Assembly: GCA_036768485.1 (NCBI GenBank)
Contig: JAVLUZ010000273.1
Coordinates: 4,197,391-4,261,390 of the forward strand
From: Mermis nigrescens
Taxonomy: Eukaryota; Nematoda; Enoplea; Mermithida; Mermithidae
DNA: 64,000 nt
Reading direction: 5' to 3'
Part shown: in pieces, positions 1-12,861 of the stretch
Numbering within the stretch: position 1 is the stretch's first letter
Layout of the letters: each line of letters starts with the position of its first letter
Program-made: the position numbers and the translations under genes
The notes under the pieces: generated by a model
What the model saw: only the letters and a program-made list of their open reading frames with translations
The model's database searches: none
Told to the model about the DNA's origin: nothing

Positions 1-86
<86 letters not shown>
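1..86. repeat. (TA)n microsatellite, cut by window start
   Basis: Pure TA dinucleotide repeat running from the window edge into the inverted-repeat element that follows. True length is unknown because the window begins inside it. Confidence 0.98.
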
Positions 87-89
<3 letters not shown>

Positions 90-685
90 GGTGGGCAAAA
101 AAAAAGGCTACATTCCGATTCAACAGGGCATAACTTCGGCTGATGTGAACATGAGACGTTAGAACTGGCAACATTAGATAGATAAAAGTATCTTCTTTCG
201 AATCGTATAAAAGAATTTTGGCCAGCTGCCAGCGTTGCGTGCAGTACGGCTATTTGTTTACACCTCACTTTGATATTGTTCTAACCTCAGAGTTTCCGCA
301 TTGTATCACATTACTGCGTATGTAGGAATCCTTTTTTGACCTGTTTGAGGATAAATACATTCACAAAAATTAGGTAGCACATTTTTTAAACCCCCAGAGT
401 AGAAACGCTTCCTACTGAGTGCAAAAATTTCAGGATATCGTGAAAATAGGATGCAAATTGATGGCAGGACCAACGACGCTATTGGCCTTTAAACAATATT
501 AAAGTAGGGTGTAAACTAATCGCCGTAGCGCTCGAAGCATTGATATCTGTCCAAAAGTTTTTACACGATTCGAAAGAAGACACTTTTATCTATCTAATGT
601 TGCCAGTTCTAACATCTCATGTTCACATCAGCTGAAGTTATGACCTGTTGAATTGGAATGTAGCCTTTTTTTGGCCCACCCTGTA
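85..685. mobile_element. MITE with long terminal inverted repeats, TA target (Tc1/mariner-like)
   Basis: The ends are inverted copies of each other over about 130 bp: CAGGGTGGGCAAAAAAA at 87 and its reverse complement ending at 683, with about 95% agreement by eye. The element is flanked by TA on both sides, consistent with a TA target duplication. No transposase is seen in the 340 bp interior. The TA duplication and long TIR suggest a Tc1/mariner-type non-autonomous element, but the superfamily is inference. It sits at the edge of a (TA)n microsatellite. Confidence 0.75.
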
Positions 686-713
686 TATAATTCCTGAAAA
701 TGAAATTTTTCTA

Positions 714-1486
714 TTATCAAAAAGAAAACTTGAGTTGCCGCGATGGAACAAAAAACATGGATATACTTGGAATTGTGGATTATTAAGGATGTAAAAGGAG
801 GGGACAAGGAAAAATCTACCTAAAGTCGCGAAATCTGCTAAAAATCACACTTTCTCTAAGCAACGCAAAAATCGAAGTATATCCTGCGGCCAACAGATTA
901 AAATAAATATTTAAGCATAAAAATGATTGAAAAAGCAGCACATTAGCTATGCAGTAGCTATGGGAAATGATATTGAGTAACATAACAGTCTTTCTAAGCC
1001 AATTGAATGAATGGTTAAAAACAGTAGGAAACGCGTAAGTCGACTTGAAACAGACTAAATGTAGGTACACTAGCATGCCCTTAACGATTGTGTGCACTAA
1101 TCAATCGGCCCCTGCTTTGCTTGCATTAATGCTTGAAACAAAATAAAACAACTTTAAATACAATACCACTTAGTTTTCTATCAATCAGGATACGAAGCTA
1201 GTCAGCGTTGCTACTTGCCAGCAATTCTAAAAAAATAAACATTACAGATTTCGTTTATACACTCTTATCTGAAACTTTGAACATTATTTAAAAAAGACAC
1301 TTTTTTAGAGGCCGCAGAATATACTTCGATTTTTTGCGTTGCTTAGAGAAAGTGTGATTTTTTAGCAGATTTCGCGACTTTAGGTAGATTTTTCCTAGTC
1401 CCCTCCTTTTACATCCTTTATACTCCACAATTCCAAGTATATTCATCTTTTTTGTTCCATCGGAGCATTTTTCTTTGCTAGTACAC
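714..1486. mobile_element. Foldback element, copy 1
   Basis: Two arms of about 150-170 bp (742-890 and 1310-1483) are reverse complements, including GGAATTGTGGATTATTAAGG in the left arm and its inverse near 1420. The interior is AT-rich with no coding capacity. A second, better preserved copy lies at 3558-4347 and a split third copy at 57425-59425. Confidence 0.8.
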
Positions 1487-3022
1487 TACTTTTAATTAGC
1501 GTGATTTCAGTACATCAGTCAGTAAACACATACAGTAACATGCCACAATAATGACAACAGTCCAAGAACGCGGAAAACAATATTGTTCTTAACATCAGGA
1601 TTATGCTTTTTAAACAAGACAACCTCACATTATTTAAGCAGATCAACGATTTCCAGCAAAAACTCAAAAACTTTACGCAAATATCAAGTGTAAGAAACAC
1701 TAACGCTTAGATTTGAAAGTAAAATAAATTTGTAGTATAAACTTTATATTAACAACAAATGAATAGTGCAAACTTTACACAACTACTAAGTGTAGAGAAA
1801 AGTAACAGTCAGATTCCCAAATCTGATTTTACGTAGAACATTTTGCAAAGAAATAAAGCTTCCGCAAGGCTCTAGAACTAAAGTTATTATGCAGTGTAAA
1901 CTTTACACAACCACAGAGTGTAAAGGAAATTTCAGTCGGATACGTAATTCCGATATTACTCTGATATTACGATCAGCATTTATGAAAAAATTAAGTATCC
2001 ACAATGGCCCGAGGACGAATAAATATCACATGTTAACCACTTTACACCACTATTGTGTGCAAACAAGTTGGCGTATCACATTTGGTTTCTGGTTCATTTT
2101 TAGACTTGAGATTATGTCCAGACTCATAACCCAGAACTTGACAGAAAAAAACAAGACAGAAACACATATAACTCCCCTATTTTTTTAAATATACACCTAC
2201 CGAAAAAGCTCAATATTGAATAAAACAAACGCAATTCGCTGTGACGCCTACCCATGAAAAGTACTTTATTTTTATTCTATTAGACCTCGCCCGACTTCTA
2301 AACAGAGAAAGTAAAGAACAAAAAATGGACAAACACGTCTTTTCCATTGTCCACCACATTGTAAACTTCAAAAATCTGAACCTAACGCCCCATCTGAATG
2401 TAAATAAATTTAGTACGTTTGTATGTGCCAGACTTACGTTCCGCAAAAATATTTGATATGATTTACTAATCGAAATACGAAAAAACCTGCTTTTTCGCCC
2501 ATTTTACACCTCAGATTTCGAACTTTACACCCAATAAACAACTCGATATTACGTTTTTTTGAACGCGGCTTGCTTCGACGTGTAGCCATTAGAAGTTACT
2601 TTATTTCTATTGTATTCAATTTATCCCAACTCATAACCGAAAAAGTTGGCAGAGAAATCCCGGACAAAATCTGTTTTTTTACTCGTTCACTAGAGTGTAA
2701 AGTTCAAAACCCTGGTACTAATTGCGTATTGATTGTAGAACACTTTGCTGGTAAGCACAAGATATCCCTTGATCCGTAGTACGTTTCTGTCAGAAAAAAT
2801 TTACTAAAACTCATAACCTGAGTTGTTGGCAGACATAAACAAGTCGAAAACTCGGCCAAAATGTGTCTTTTCAACCCCAGATGCATCGCACTCTTTACAC
2901 TCCCATTCGAGAACTGAGGCGAAAGTCAAAAAACAAAAAAGTGTTATCCGCAGAACCTAAATAGATGAATAAGTCAAATAAAGTGCATGAGTATTGCCTA
3001 AAGCATCGAAAAAAATGAAAAA
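1487..3022. repeat. Non-coding repeat family H (TGTAAA-rich)
   Basis: AT-rich sequence without a credible gene. Short inverted motifs such as TGTAAACTTTACAC recur (about 1735, 1885, 2690). The part from about 2500 to 2900 resembles 59500-60090 elsewhere in this window, and the 3' edge at 3225-3290 resembles 46405-46500 and 60265-60350, so this is an interspersed repeat. The short ORFs here look like chance ORFs. Confidence 0.6.
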
Positions 3023-3107
3023 GTCAGCATTCAGAAGATTCGAACCCATCCCTCCTTTTTAAGACCGCAATCGAGAACGGAGTTGCCAACCACTGCGCCA
3101 ACTCGAC
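3023..3107 (-). tRNA. tRNA-like sequence, probably tRNA pseudogene or SINE head
   Basis: Read on the minus strand there is an A-box-like TGGCGCAGTGG near 3102-3092 and a B-box-like GGGTTCGAATC at 3048-3038, separated by about 45 bases, as in the internal promoter of a tRNA gene. The acceptor arms do not pair well, and I could not assign an anticodon. It lies at the edge of an interspersed repeat, so a tRNA-derived SINE or decayed tRNA is more likely than a working gene. Confidence 0.4.
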
Positions 3108-3292
3108 ATATCGGCAGATTTCAGCTTGATCATACTATTCTGAAAAATATTCATCATTCTACTGAAGTTTAAGAATAGTGCATTTATGATAAGAATAATT
3201 ATTTATTAATTATCCATTGATTAAAAAAACCGCACCTCCCAGATATGTGCCGTTATAGCTGTGAGGGGGGAACACAAATGTCGCACTCGCTG

Positions 3293-4803
<1,511 letters not shown>

Positions 4804-4824
4804 TCGGAGTCAATCTTTCCTTAC

Positions 4825-4946
4825 TGTTGTTGTCAGTCTCAGAATTATCGTTGGGTGGTGGAGGAATGTGTGGTGGCGGCGGAACCGCTGGAGCAAAATC
4901 TTGTAATCGCTGCTTATTCTTATCTTTCTTGTTGCCTCCACACATC
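4825..4946 (-). CDS. Candidate proline-rich coding exon, gene unknown
   Basis: On the minus strand an acceptor-like TTTATTTGTCAAGCAG precedes ATG TGT GGA, and the frame runs for 40 codons to a good donor, ACA|GTAAGG, at 4825/4824. The peptide begins [12 protein letters not shown] and then has a proline cluster ([10 protein letters not shown]) and an acidic/Asn-rich end. GC content is clearly higher than in the flanks. The donor leaves phase 1. The partner exons are not identified: downstream on this strand the intron would begin in the (TA)n tract, and upstream exons may lie beyond 5000 or not exist. The product is not recognised. It could also be a pseudo-exon inside a repeat. Confidence 0.4.
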
Positions 4947-4984
4947 CTGCTTGACAAATAAAATTCAGGGTTTATAAAGGACAT

Positions 4985-5841
4985 GTATTTTAAACGTGAG
5001 GGTAGACCTATAATCTAAGCTGAACCAGTCCCTCGTCCTTGGAGTATATGTAAATGGTGCGTGTTTTAATCAAACACAGTTTTGAAGTCGCAAATTTTCT
5101 TCCGTTAAATTATGCTTGTTTTACAGCTGAATATCAAACTGTGCAAAAATACACTTTTCCGGTTCGTGCAGTTGTCCTGACCAGACATGCACGGGTTATT
5201 TTGGATATCTATCAGTCTTTTTTATTTAACTTTGCGGTTTTCTTTGAAATTTTTCAAAAAGAATAAGGCTACAAAAGCGGTTTAAACTCTTGATGCAGTA
5301 ATGCGGCTTAACACTCACATGCATCTCTAAGTTACTCGATATACTGTAGAATATCATATTAATTGTATTCGTTTAAAACACTTTTGTAGTCACTTTAAAT
5401 TTTTTCAGAAAACTTCAAAGCTAAATGAAACGGACTATAACTTTCAATCACGGGGCTTTTGTGGCCCAATTTATATTTCCTGACGAAGTGCGATCAGTCC
5501 ATTTGAACCGCTACAGTCTGTAGCTTTATGTACATATTGCAGGCGATGTGATTATAAGGCTGTTGTCACCAATGAAATTTTGCTTTCACTATTGTTTACT
5601 GTAGAAAGTTCGAAACGCAATATCAATACGCTGTTACGTCCATTTGAGTGCATTTATGACAAAGTAAGCTACTTTTCTATCTTCACCAAATATTGGCTCG
5701 TTTTCATGAAATTTTTCCTCCGCACTTTCTTTTTTCATTTCCTCCTCCTCATTTCAACCAATATCGCTCCTTTTCCACATACATCTGCAAGTTTTCCGTT
5801 CACTCACACCATAAAGTAAAGTTTAAGTAGCCGATTTTTGA
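4985..5841. repeat. AT-rich non-coding sequence with repeat family J
   Basis: No gene recognised. The segment from about 5590 to 5825 reappears in inverted orientation at about 15600-15790, including the stretch with ATGTGGAAAAGGA-like and GTGTGAG-like motifs, so it belongs to an interspersed repeat. Short ORFs here are hydrophobic and unlike known proteins. Confidence 0.5.
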
Positions 5842-6039
5842 ATGACCGCTCCTCGAGCTTTTGCTGATCCATCTGAATTTCGTCTGCAAAATCTGTTCGG
5901 AATTACCGACATAAACGTGATGCAATCGACTGGGCGTTTCACAATGGCCATTTGGGGACACAGAGATTCTGTGAAAATGGAAATTGCTGAGGAGGCGGAA
6001 AAATATGAATATTTTTTGAAATTTTTCACAAAAGATTAG
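5842..6039 (+). CDS. Unrecognised 65-residue ORF
   Basis: ATG-initiated ORF of 65 codons with higher GC than the surroundings and a non-repetitive composition (includes LFGITDINVMQSTGRF). I do not recognise a family and there is no splice context or neighbour that supports it. It may be a transposon remnant, since it lies between repeat J and LINE 3' tails. Confidence 0.2.
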   Translation: MTAPRAFADPSEFRLQNLFGITDINVMQSTGRFTMAIWGHRDSVKMEIAEEAEKYEYFLKFFTKD

Positions 6040-6149
6040 AAGAAAACCTGATACCTGATTTTTCACCCAAACTTCGACGGTAGTGAAAAGTGATTGCTAA
6101 ATTTGTCATCAGCGTGCAAAATTACCCTAGAATGTGCAAAAATACGAAG

Positions 6150-7156
6150 AAAAAGTTAAGAAGAAGAAGAAAGAAAATTTTATTACTAATACCAACTGTT
6201 AAAATACAAAATGACAAGATATATAATAAATGCAATTACGAATTAGTAAAGGGACATGCGAGTCAATGGAATGACAGGTTTTACGCGCGCTCCCACAAGA
6301 CATCTAGATAAATCAAAGTTTGCTAATCTAGATTTAAATATGTTTAGGTTAGGGGAAGAAACAATAAAGTCAGGAAGATCGTTCCAAACTGCGATGTATT
6401 TGTAAAAGAAATCAAACTTTTCTAAATTAGAATGTACAATAGGTATAACTAATTTAAATCTATTAATGCTACGGGTAATATTATGAAAGAAGAAGAAGAA
6501 AGAAATTTTATTACTAATACACCAACTGATAAAATGCTAAATGACAAAATACATAATACACGATTACGAATTAGTAACGGGACATGCGAGTCAATGGAAT
6601 GACAAGTTTTACGCGCGCCCCACAAGATATCTAGATAAATCAAAGTTTGCTAATCTAGATTTAAATATGTTTAGGTTAGGAGAAGATACAATGAAGTCAG
6701 GAAGATCGTTCCAAACTGCGATGTATTTGTAAAAGAAATCAATTTTTCTAAATTAGAATGTACAATAGGTATAACTAATTTAAATCTATTAATGCTACAG
6801 GTAAATTTATGAAAAGAAAGAGAAAGAAAGAAAGAAATCTTCATTACTAATACACCAATAACTGATAAAATGCGAAATGACAAAATGCATACATACACGA
6901 TTACGAATTAGTAGGGGTGACGTGCGAGTCAACGGAATCGACAAAGTTTTACGCGCGCCCCACAAGTATATCTAGATAAATCAAAGTTTGCTAATCTAGA
7001 TTTAAATATGTTTAGGTTAGGAGAAGATACAATGAAGTCAGGAAGATCGTTCCAAACTGCGATGTATTTGTAAAAGAAATCAAACTTTTTCTAAATTAGA
7101 GTGTACAACAGGCATAACTAATTTAAATCTAATAATGCTGCGGGTAATATTATGAT
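6150..7156 (-). repeat. Three tandem copies of a LINE 3' end
   Basis: About 330-bp units at roughly 6160-6484, 6485-6810 and 6811-7156. Each, read on the minus strand, encodes the end of the LINE reverse transcriptase ORF (a peptide like SINRFKLVIPIVHSNLEKF) followed by the 3' UTR, AATAAA and a TTC/TTTC-rich tail. Each unit starts at nearly the same point (a TAATATTACCCG-like junction). The copy next to 7157 belongs to LINE A. The other two may be the displaced 3' end of LINE B plus another insertion, or a tandem duplication. Confidence 0.8.
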
Positions 7157-7673
7157 TAAATACAAAAAAAATCATCAGCTTCCAAACATGATTTGTGACA
7201 AATAATCTGATACATCATACCCAGACAAATTTGCGGTGCTGTCTTAATTCAAGTCTGCACAATTTAAGTTGTATTAAGCGATCCTCGTAAGAAAGAATAT
7301 TATTATAACTGAAAATATATTTAGCAAATCTCACGTTCGAACAGCTTCCAGTCGATCTATATCACTAATATAAGAAGGGTTCCATACACTACAGCAGTAC
7401 TCTAATAAAGGTCTAACATAACAACTATAAGCTTTAACAAGGTGACATTTATCACGCGAAAAAAATGATTTGCGTATTAAAATACATCTAGAGAAAGCTT
7501 TTTTTAATCAAAGAATTATAATGTTCCTTAAATTTTAAATTTCGGGAAATCAAAACTCCTAAATCACGGACAAACAAATCACTAGAAATAATTTCCCCAT
7601 TTAGTCTATAAATAACTTTTTGATTATTATTACCCAAATATAGAACTTGACTTTTGGTTCGTGAAATAGGTAA

Positions 7674-7681
7674 ATCCCATG
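7674..7681. repeat. 8-bp target-site duplication, left, of hAT-like element
   Basis: ATCCCATG here matches ATCCCATA at 9441-9448 on the far side of the 7682-9440 element (7 of 8). Confidence 0.75.
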
Positions 7682-9440
7682 CAGTGATTGTACGGGGACC
7701 CCGACCCCAACCCCGACCGAAAACCCCGGCCTAAACCCCGACCCCAACCCTCGACTGGGGGCATGATTTTTTGAGTCGGGGTTGAACCTTTTTTCGGGGG
7801 TGAAATATAGCATTTTATCTGTTGGTCAATAGAAAGAATTGTATAAATAGCAAATAAATTCGGAACAAGGATGATTCATTCACCAGCAAAATTAATATGT
7901 TAAACTCGACCTCGCGATATTTCATAAAAATACTCCTGGTCACCATGTTGTTAAGACGTACATACATACATGTTCGCATATTTTCCATTATGAAGTGCGC
8001 TGAATTTACTGCGGAATCACAGGCGTAGTCGGGGAAGGGGGGACTGAAGGCACATGCCCCCCGGAATTTTTCAGAAATTATGTTGATTTTTCTGGCGCAA
8101 TGTGTCCAGAACATTGAGTTTAAAAAGGCACTAACGTCAAAATTTTCCGGCGCTTCGCGCCGAGTCATTATTATTTATTGTTATACAGATCCAATGAATT
8201 TAAAAGCTCGAATCTGTTAAAATAATCCAGCACTTCGCAGCACTTTAGTGATTTAATGCACTATCAGTTCATTGAATGAAACTGCACATGCATGTTGAAC
8301 ATAATAATAAAATGTGCGAAAATGTTTGCAGTAACAATTTATCTATCCTCTGCTTTGTTTATCTTTCTTTACAAGGACACATAATTCTATTTTAAATGAA
8401 AGGAAAAGCCAAATTTTCTTGTGTTTTTGCGCATTTTCTGTTTTCTGAACTAGTTAATAAGAAGGCCACAAATGGGCTTGAAAATGGTAAGAACAAAATT
8501 CTCATTGATACATCTTTCAATGACTTATTCATTGCGACCCGTTGCTGCGCTACATACTTAGCAGAGGTCGAAAAACGCATTTCAGCTCAGAAGTTTTGTG
8601 CAGTGTAGGTGTTTATCAATTTTAAGTTTTTTGGACTTAATTCAGAACCGAGATTTTGCCAATTTGCGAAAATTTTGACTCTAATAATGAAAAATTGAAG
8701 TGCTTTTTACAGAAATTTTCGGGGTTCTGCTCTGGATCTCGCTGGTGGCGCTTGAGCGCACCACCCCAGACCCCCAGCCGTACAATCTCGTTCTGCATGT
8801 TGAAAGAGATTTTAGGAGGACAGAAAAGGTAAAAGGATCAGGACTTTTTAAAAATTTTCGGCGCTTCGCGCCACAATTAGTTTATCTGTTCTGTATGATT
8901 TAAGCAGTATAAATTGAGTTTAAAGAGTAAAAACGTCAAAATTTTCCTGCGCTCAGCACCGCCGATTATTGTCTTAGGGTGGTAAAATATGACAGAATTT
9001 CTTGATGCTTTGCGCCACTTATGTATTTCCGAACTATTTGTCAATAAAAAGGCCTGAATTCTACATGAAAACGGTAAAAATTTCGAAAATTTTCGGCGCT
9101 TCGCGCCATTGGCTCCTCTACAATCAGTGCGCCATAGAAAACCGTTATGAAAAAACTGTGGACGAATACGAAAAAAGCGAGAGCGATTAGTGATTAAAAT
9201 TGAAAGTAATGCTAAATTGCTAAAACCATGCTTTAACTTGGAATGAAAATAAAATGTTGAACATAACCAGCTTTATTAGTATGCTCTACAAACAAGTGAA
9301 GGTAATCTTCAACCCCGACCCCGACCCCATACCCGACCCCGAAAACCGGGGTTTTTCATCCCCGACCCCGAAAACCGGGGTTTTTCATCCCCGACCCCGA
9401 CCCCGATCGGGGGTGAAAATCTGACCCCGTACAATCACTG
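7682..9440. mobile_element. hAT-like non-autonomous element inserted in LINE A
   Basis: The termini are exact inverted repeats (CAGTGATTGTACGGGG at 7682 and its complement ending at 9440) flanked by an 8-bp duplication with one mismatch. Removing it restores the LINE reverse transcriptase as seen in LINE B near 13360. Both ends carry C-rich subterminal repeats of CCCCGACCCC. The interior (about 8020-9200) is related to the repeat at 21576-22950 and contains several GGCGCTTCGCGCC hairpins. No transposase is seen. The CA..TG ends and 8-bp duplication fit hAT. Confidence 0.82.
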
Positions 9441-9448
9441 ATCCCATA
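9441..9448. repeat. 8-bp target-site duplication, right, of hAT-like element
   Basis: ATCCCATA, partner of 7674-7681. Confidence 0.75.
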
Positions 9449-10272
9449 TAGTTGCCCACTCAAAAATCTTATCTAAATCAGACTGTAATAATCTGTAGTT
9501 ACGACTAATATTGAAAATTTTGATATCATCAGCAAACATATAAACCGTGCTATAAATATTATCACATATGTCATTGATAAAAATCGAAAAGAGCGTAGGT
9601 CCAAGGACACTTCCTTGGACGACACCGCTAGTAACAGGCACGTAACCTGAAAAAGACTGATTAATGCGAACACACTGAGAACGATTGAACAAATAGGCCT
9701 TTAACCATGTGAACAAATTGCCCTTTATTCCATATCCGTTTAACTTAATGAGAACTTTTTCACTATTTACTTTATCAAATGCTTTTGAAAAATCTAAGTA
9801 TATTATATCAACAGTTTCTTTTTTAGCTAAGGACTGAACCCATGAAAACTTACATTTTAACAACTGTGTTTCACAAGATTTATTCTTTTGAAAACCAAAT
9901 TGAAAAGGAGATATTAGTTTATTAAACTTAAGAAAGTTTAACAATTGACTATTAATAATTCTCTCCACTATTTTGGCAATAGAACAACAAAGAGAGATGG
10001 GCCTGTAATTTTCAACTGATGCTGGGTCCCCCTTTTTCAAATTGGGAATAACATGTGCCATGCTCCAAAGCTCAGGAATATTTCCAGACAGAAAAGATAC
10101 AGTGAAAATAGAAACTAACGGCTTTACCATTTGAAACGACAATTTTTTAATAAAAAGATTACAGATTCCATCTGGGCCAACTGCAGTAGAATTATTCAGA
10201 TGGTTAATGGCTTCCAATACGCAATTCTCACTAAAAATGACGTCAGAAAGCGAAAGATCACAGCAATTCTGA

Positions 10273-10543
10273 CATACGTGGGCAGCAAGAAAATTCTGGG
10301 GGGGGGGGTGCACGATTTTTTTCGAAGATTAAAAAAATGGCCTTAAAATGGTGGTATGGCAATAAAAACACCGTTTTTCGACGTTTCTCATCAAGCACTA
10401 TCCATTGGCATCAAAAAATTGCGAAAAAAACGAAAAAAATTTTCAAAAATTGAATTCTGGGGGGGGGGGGTATTTTGATTTCTGGGGGGTATTTTGGTTT
10501 CTGGGGGGGGTGCATACCCCCAAACCCCCCACGCCCAGGTGTG
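10273..10543. mobile_element. MITE-A copy in LINE A
   Basis: Starts CATACGTGGGCAGC and ends GCCCAGGTGTG, flanked by a perfect 8-bp duplication AATTCTGA (10265-10272 and 10544-10551). LINE B shows the empty site near 14185. It has long G runs and no coding capacity. This is the reference copy of a family with about ten members in this window. Confidence 0.9.
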
Positions 10544-11759
10544 AATTCTGAAAAAGAAAATTCACGTTAGTAATGTCAGCTAGAAAACACAGAAGCAAAA
10601 TAATCATTAAAAGTGTTAGCCTTGCGTATTGAATGGGTTATAACATTATTATCAGAAAATGTTAGGGGAGGAATTTCACTGCGACTTTTTAACCTATTAT
10701 TTACAAATGTATAGAAAGCTCTAGGATTATTATTCTTAAGCAATTCGTTTTCTTGAGATGATTTCGATATTTAGTTTTAGTTTCTGGAGTTTTACACCTT
10801 TTATACTTATCCCATAGAGAACGTTTTTTTAAGGAATAATTTATGTAAGCTTTTGAGGTATTTGAATTTTGATTTAGTTCTAAAAGTAGGAACAAAACTA
10901 AAAATAAGAGGATTTAATATACTTAAAAAAACAATATACATGTCATTAATTGTTGAGCATGTAGAAAAAAATGTCAGGCCAAGAAACAGAGGATAAAAAA
11001 GTAGCTATACTGTCATAGTCCGCTTTATTGAAATTTAAGCAAGGTTTATCTCCATCATGAGAAGTCCTATTTAGAATTTCAAAAGAAATGGAATTATGGT
11101 CGCTTGTTGGAAAAGGAGGAAGAACCTGGACATTAAAAACGTTATATGCAGCAAATACTACATCAATCAAAGTATTATTGTGGGTATTTTCTTTAACTAA
11201 CTGTTGCAGACCACTAGCTGATAAATAATCAAAAATAATTCGTTTAATGGATTAAATGTAAAAGTACCATGAAACCAATCAATTTTAGGCAAATTTAAAT
11301 CACGTAATATAATAACAGGATGACAACTATTAGTAACCCATTCAATTAAATTACATATCCGAAGTGCAGTATCAAAATCATACTGAGGAGGTCTATAAAC
11401 TAACAAACATCTAATAACATCTCCACCTTTTAAAATTTCAACTACTAAAGTATCAGACACAAACAGAGAAGCAGGAACTTTATTGCATCGAGCATAAAGA
11501 TAGGGTTTAGTAAAAATTAAGACTCCACCTCCCCGCTTATTCTTACTGATCTGATCGGAGGATAAGATAATTTTTTAACGGACATAATAGACTGTGAGAA
11601 ATAGATTCATTTAGCCAGGTTTCAGAAAAAATAATATATCGAATTTTGCAGTATTTAAAAGAAAATGAAGTTCCCCTAACTTAATAACAATACTACGAGA
11701 ATTACATAGCAAACATTTGATATTTACAAAATAATGGGGCGAGTTTACCTAAATATTAG

Positions 11760-12708
11760 ACGCGCGTTGAGTGACCATGTTGAGCACAAAATTGGGGATT
11801 ATATGGTTTTGGAGCCGTAGAACGAGGATCATAGACTCGTACTGTTTTCTTCTTCACACAGTTATCCCTGAAGTTGATATATAGATTAGTCTCGCCCGCG
11901 TCCAGTCGTTGGTGCAACTCGTCGTTAAGTTCACGCTGACGTTCTCATTGAAGAAACAACAAATCCGGTTGCGCACGTAATTTCGAGTAGGCGTTTGTTG
12001 GATTTGCAGGGCGCACAACTTTGTCGATAAGGCCAATAAAACGACGCTGAGCACGTGAAGAAGAAAGACAAACTTTCAGAAACTGAGGTTTGTCGGAATA
12101 TTTGGGACTGTCTCTAAATACCTGCGTTATATCAGCTGATGAAAAATCAGAGTCTTTATTGTAATTGTCAATTAAAGATTTAACCGAAACAAGGTCATCA
12201 TTAGATTCAGCTAAACCAAATACAACCGCATTCAACTTTTCGATTCACGTTCTAGACCATCTTGAATTAATAAACCTATATCGACAATGCTGGGTGACGT
12301 AGAAGCGCCAATTTTTGATTCAATTGAGTTTAGACGAGATTCTAAAGTAGCCATCTTAGCCGGCAAAGAAGTGAAATTTTCGAGATAGGGGTTTACACAA
12401 GGAGCAAACGAATGGAAAAACAGTACGAAGACATCAATATAGGATGAACTATTAAAGTATGAAATAAGTGCTGATGGTAGATTAAGGCACTCAGCATGTG
12501 CCCACTTATGACATAGTCCACATTGAACAGCCGAAATATGATTATCCGTAACTGTCTCCGCGCAAATGACACAATGACTATTATTGTCATCTTCTGTATT
12601 AAGGCGAGAAAAATTTCCCGTTCGTTGCGGTGGTGATTTGGAGTGTTGATTGATGACGTAAATTTTTGATCCGCGATTTTTACCGCCCATAATGTGTCTT
12701 GTAATCAT
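11760..12708 (-). pseudogene. LINE A ORF1: PHD finger + coiled coil + RRM-like domain
   Basis: Minus-strand ORF1 starting at ATG 12708. A PHD-type zinc finger is visible (CVICAE, then CGLCHKWAHAEC) at about residues 45-75. It is followed by a short coiled-coil-like helix (MATLESRLNSIESKI) and an RNA-binding-like region beginning NAVVFGL and containing VCLSSSRAQRR. The ORF is broken by a frameshift near 12235 and a TGA near 11944; reading on gives a basic tail ending HGHSTRV at about 11760. PHD fingers in ORF1 are known in CR1/L2-type LINEs. Confidence 0.8.
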
Positions 12709-12861
12709 AAAAAGACAAGCCGGTGATCAATTATCGTGACTTGACAATGGTGACGCGTCAAGCCCCTTGATAACTTTAAAATTCCGCGGCTAGTTTTGGG
12801 TTCCTAGCGATGCTTGTGATGATTAGAAACCCGAAAAATGCTTAATAACTTGGTTTCCAAA
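12709..12861 (-). other. Probable 5' UTR of LINE A
   Basis: Sequence between the LINE A ORF1 start and the broken 3' end of LINE B. It contains no ORF and directly abuts the LINE B reverse transcriptase at about 12862, consistent with LINE A having inserted into LINE B. Confidence 0.5.

Larger units (their letters stand above)
7157..11740 (-). pseudogene. LINE A ORF2 (endonuclease + reverse transcriptase), interrupted
   Basis: Minus-strand non-LTR retrotransposon ORF2. The endonuclease part (about 11640-10800) has APE-type features such as GGGVLIF, YRPP and a TSDHNSISFEI motif. The reverse transcriptase (about 10640-9435, continuing 7680-7160) has VVQGSVLGPTLFSIFIND and the catalytic FADD motif. 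The C-terminal region has the YVRPLLEY and VQ.RFTKYI signatures typical of CR1/L2/Jockey-group elements. It is inactivated by frameshifts, by a 271-bp MITE at 10273-10543 and by a 1.76-kb hAT-like element at 7682-9440. The intact comparison copy is LINE B. Confidence 0.88.

Noticed and set aside
9435..10346. Separate host gene at the start of the LINE A reverse transcriptase ORF (MHPPPQNFLAAHV)
   Set aside because: Those first residues are MITE-A sequence read in frame; the same peptide-like start recurs in other MITE-A copies (for example at 30432-30644).
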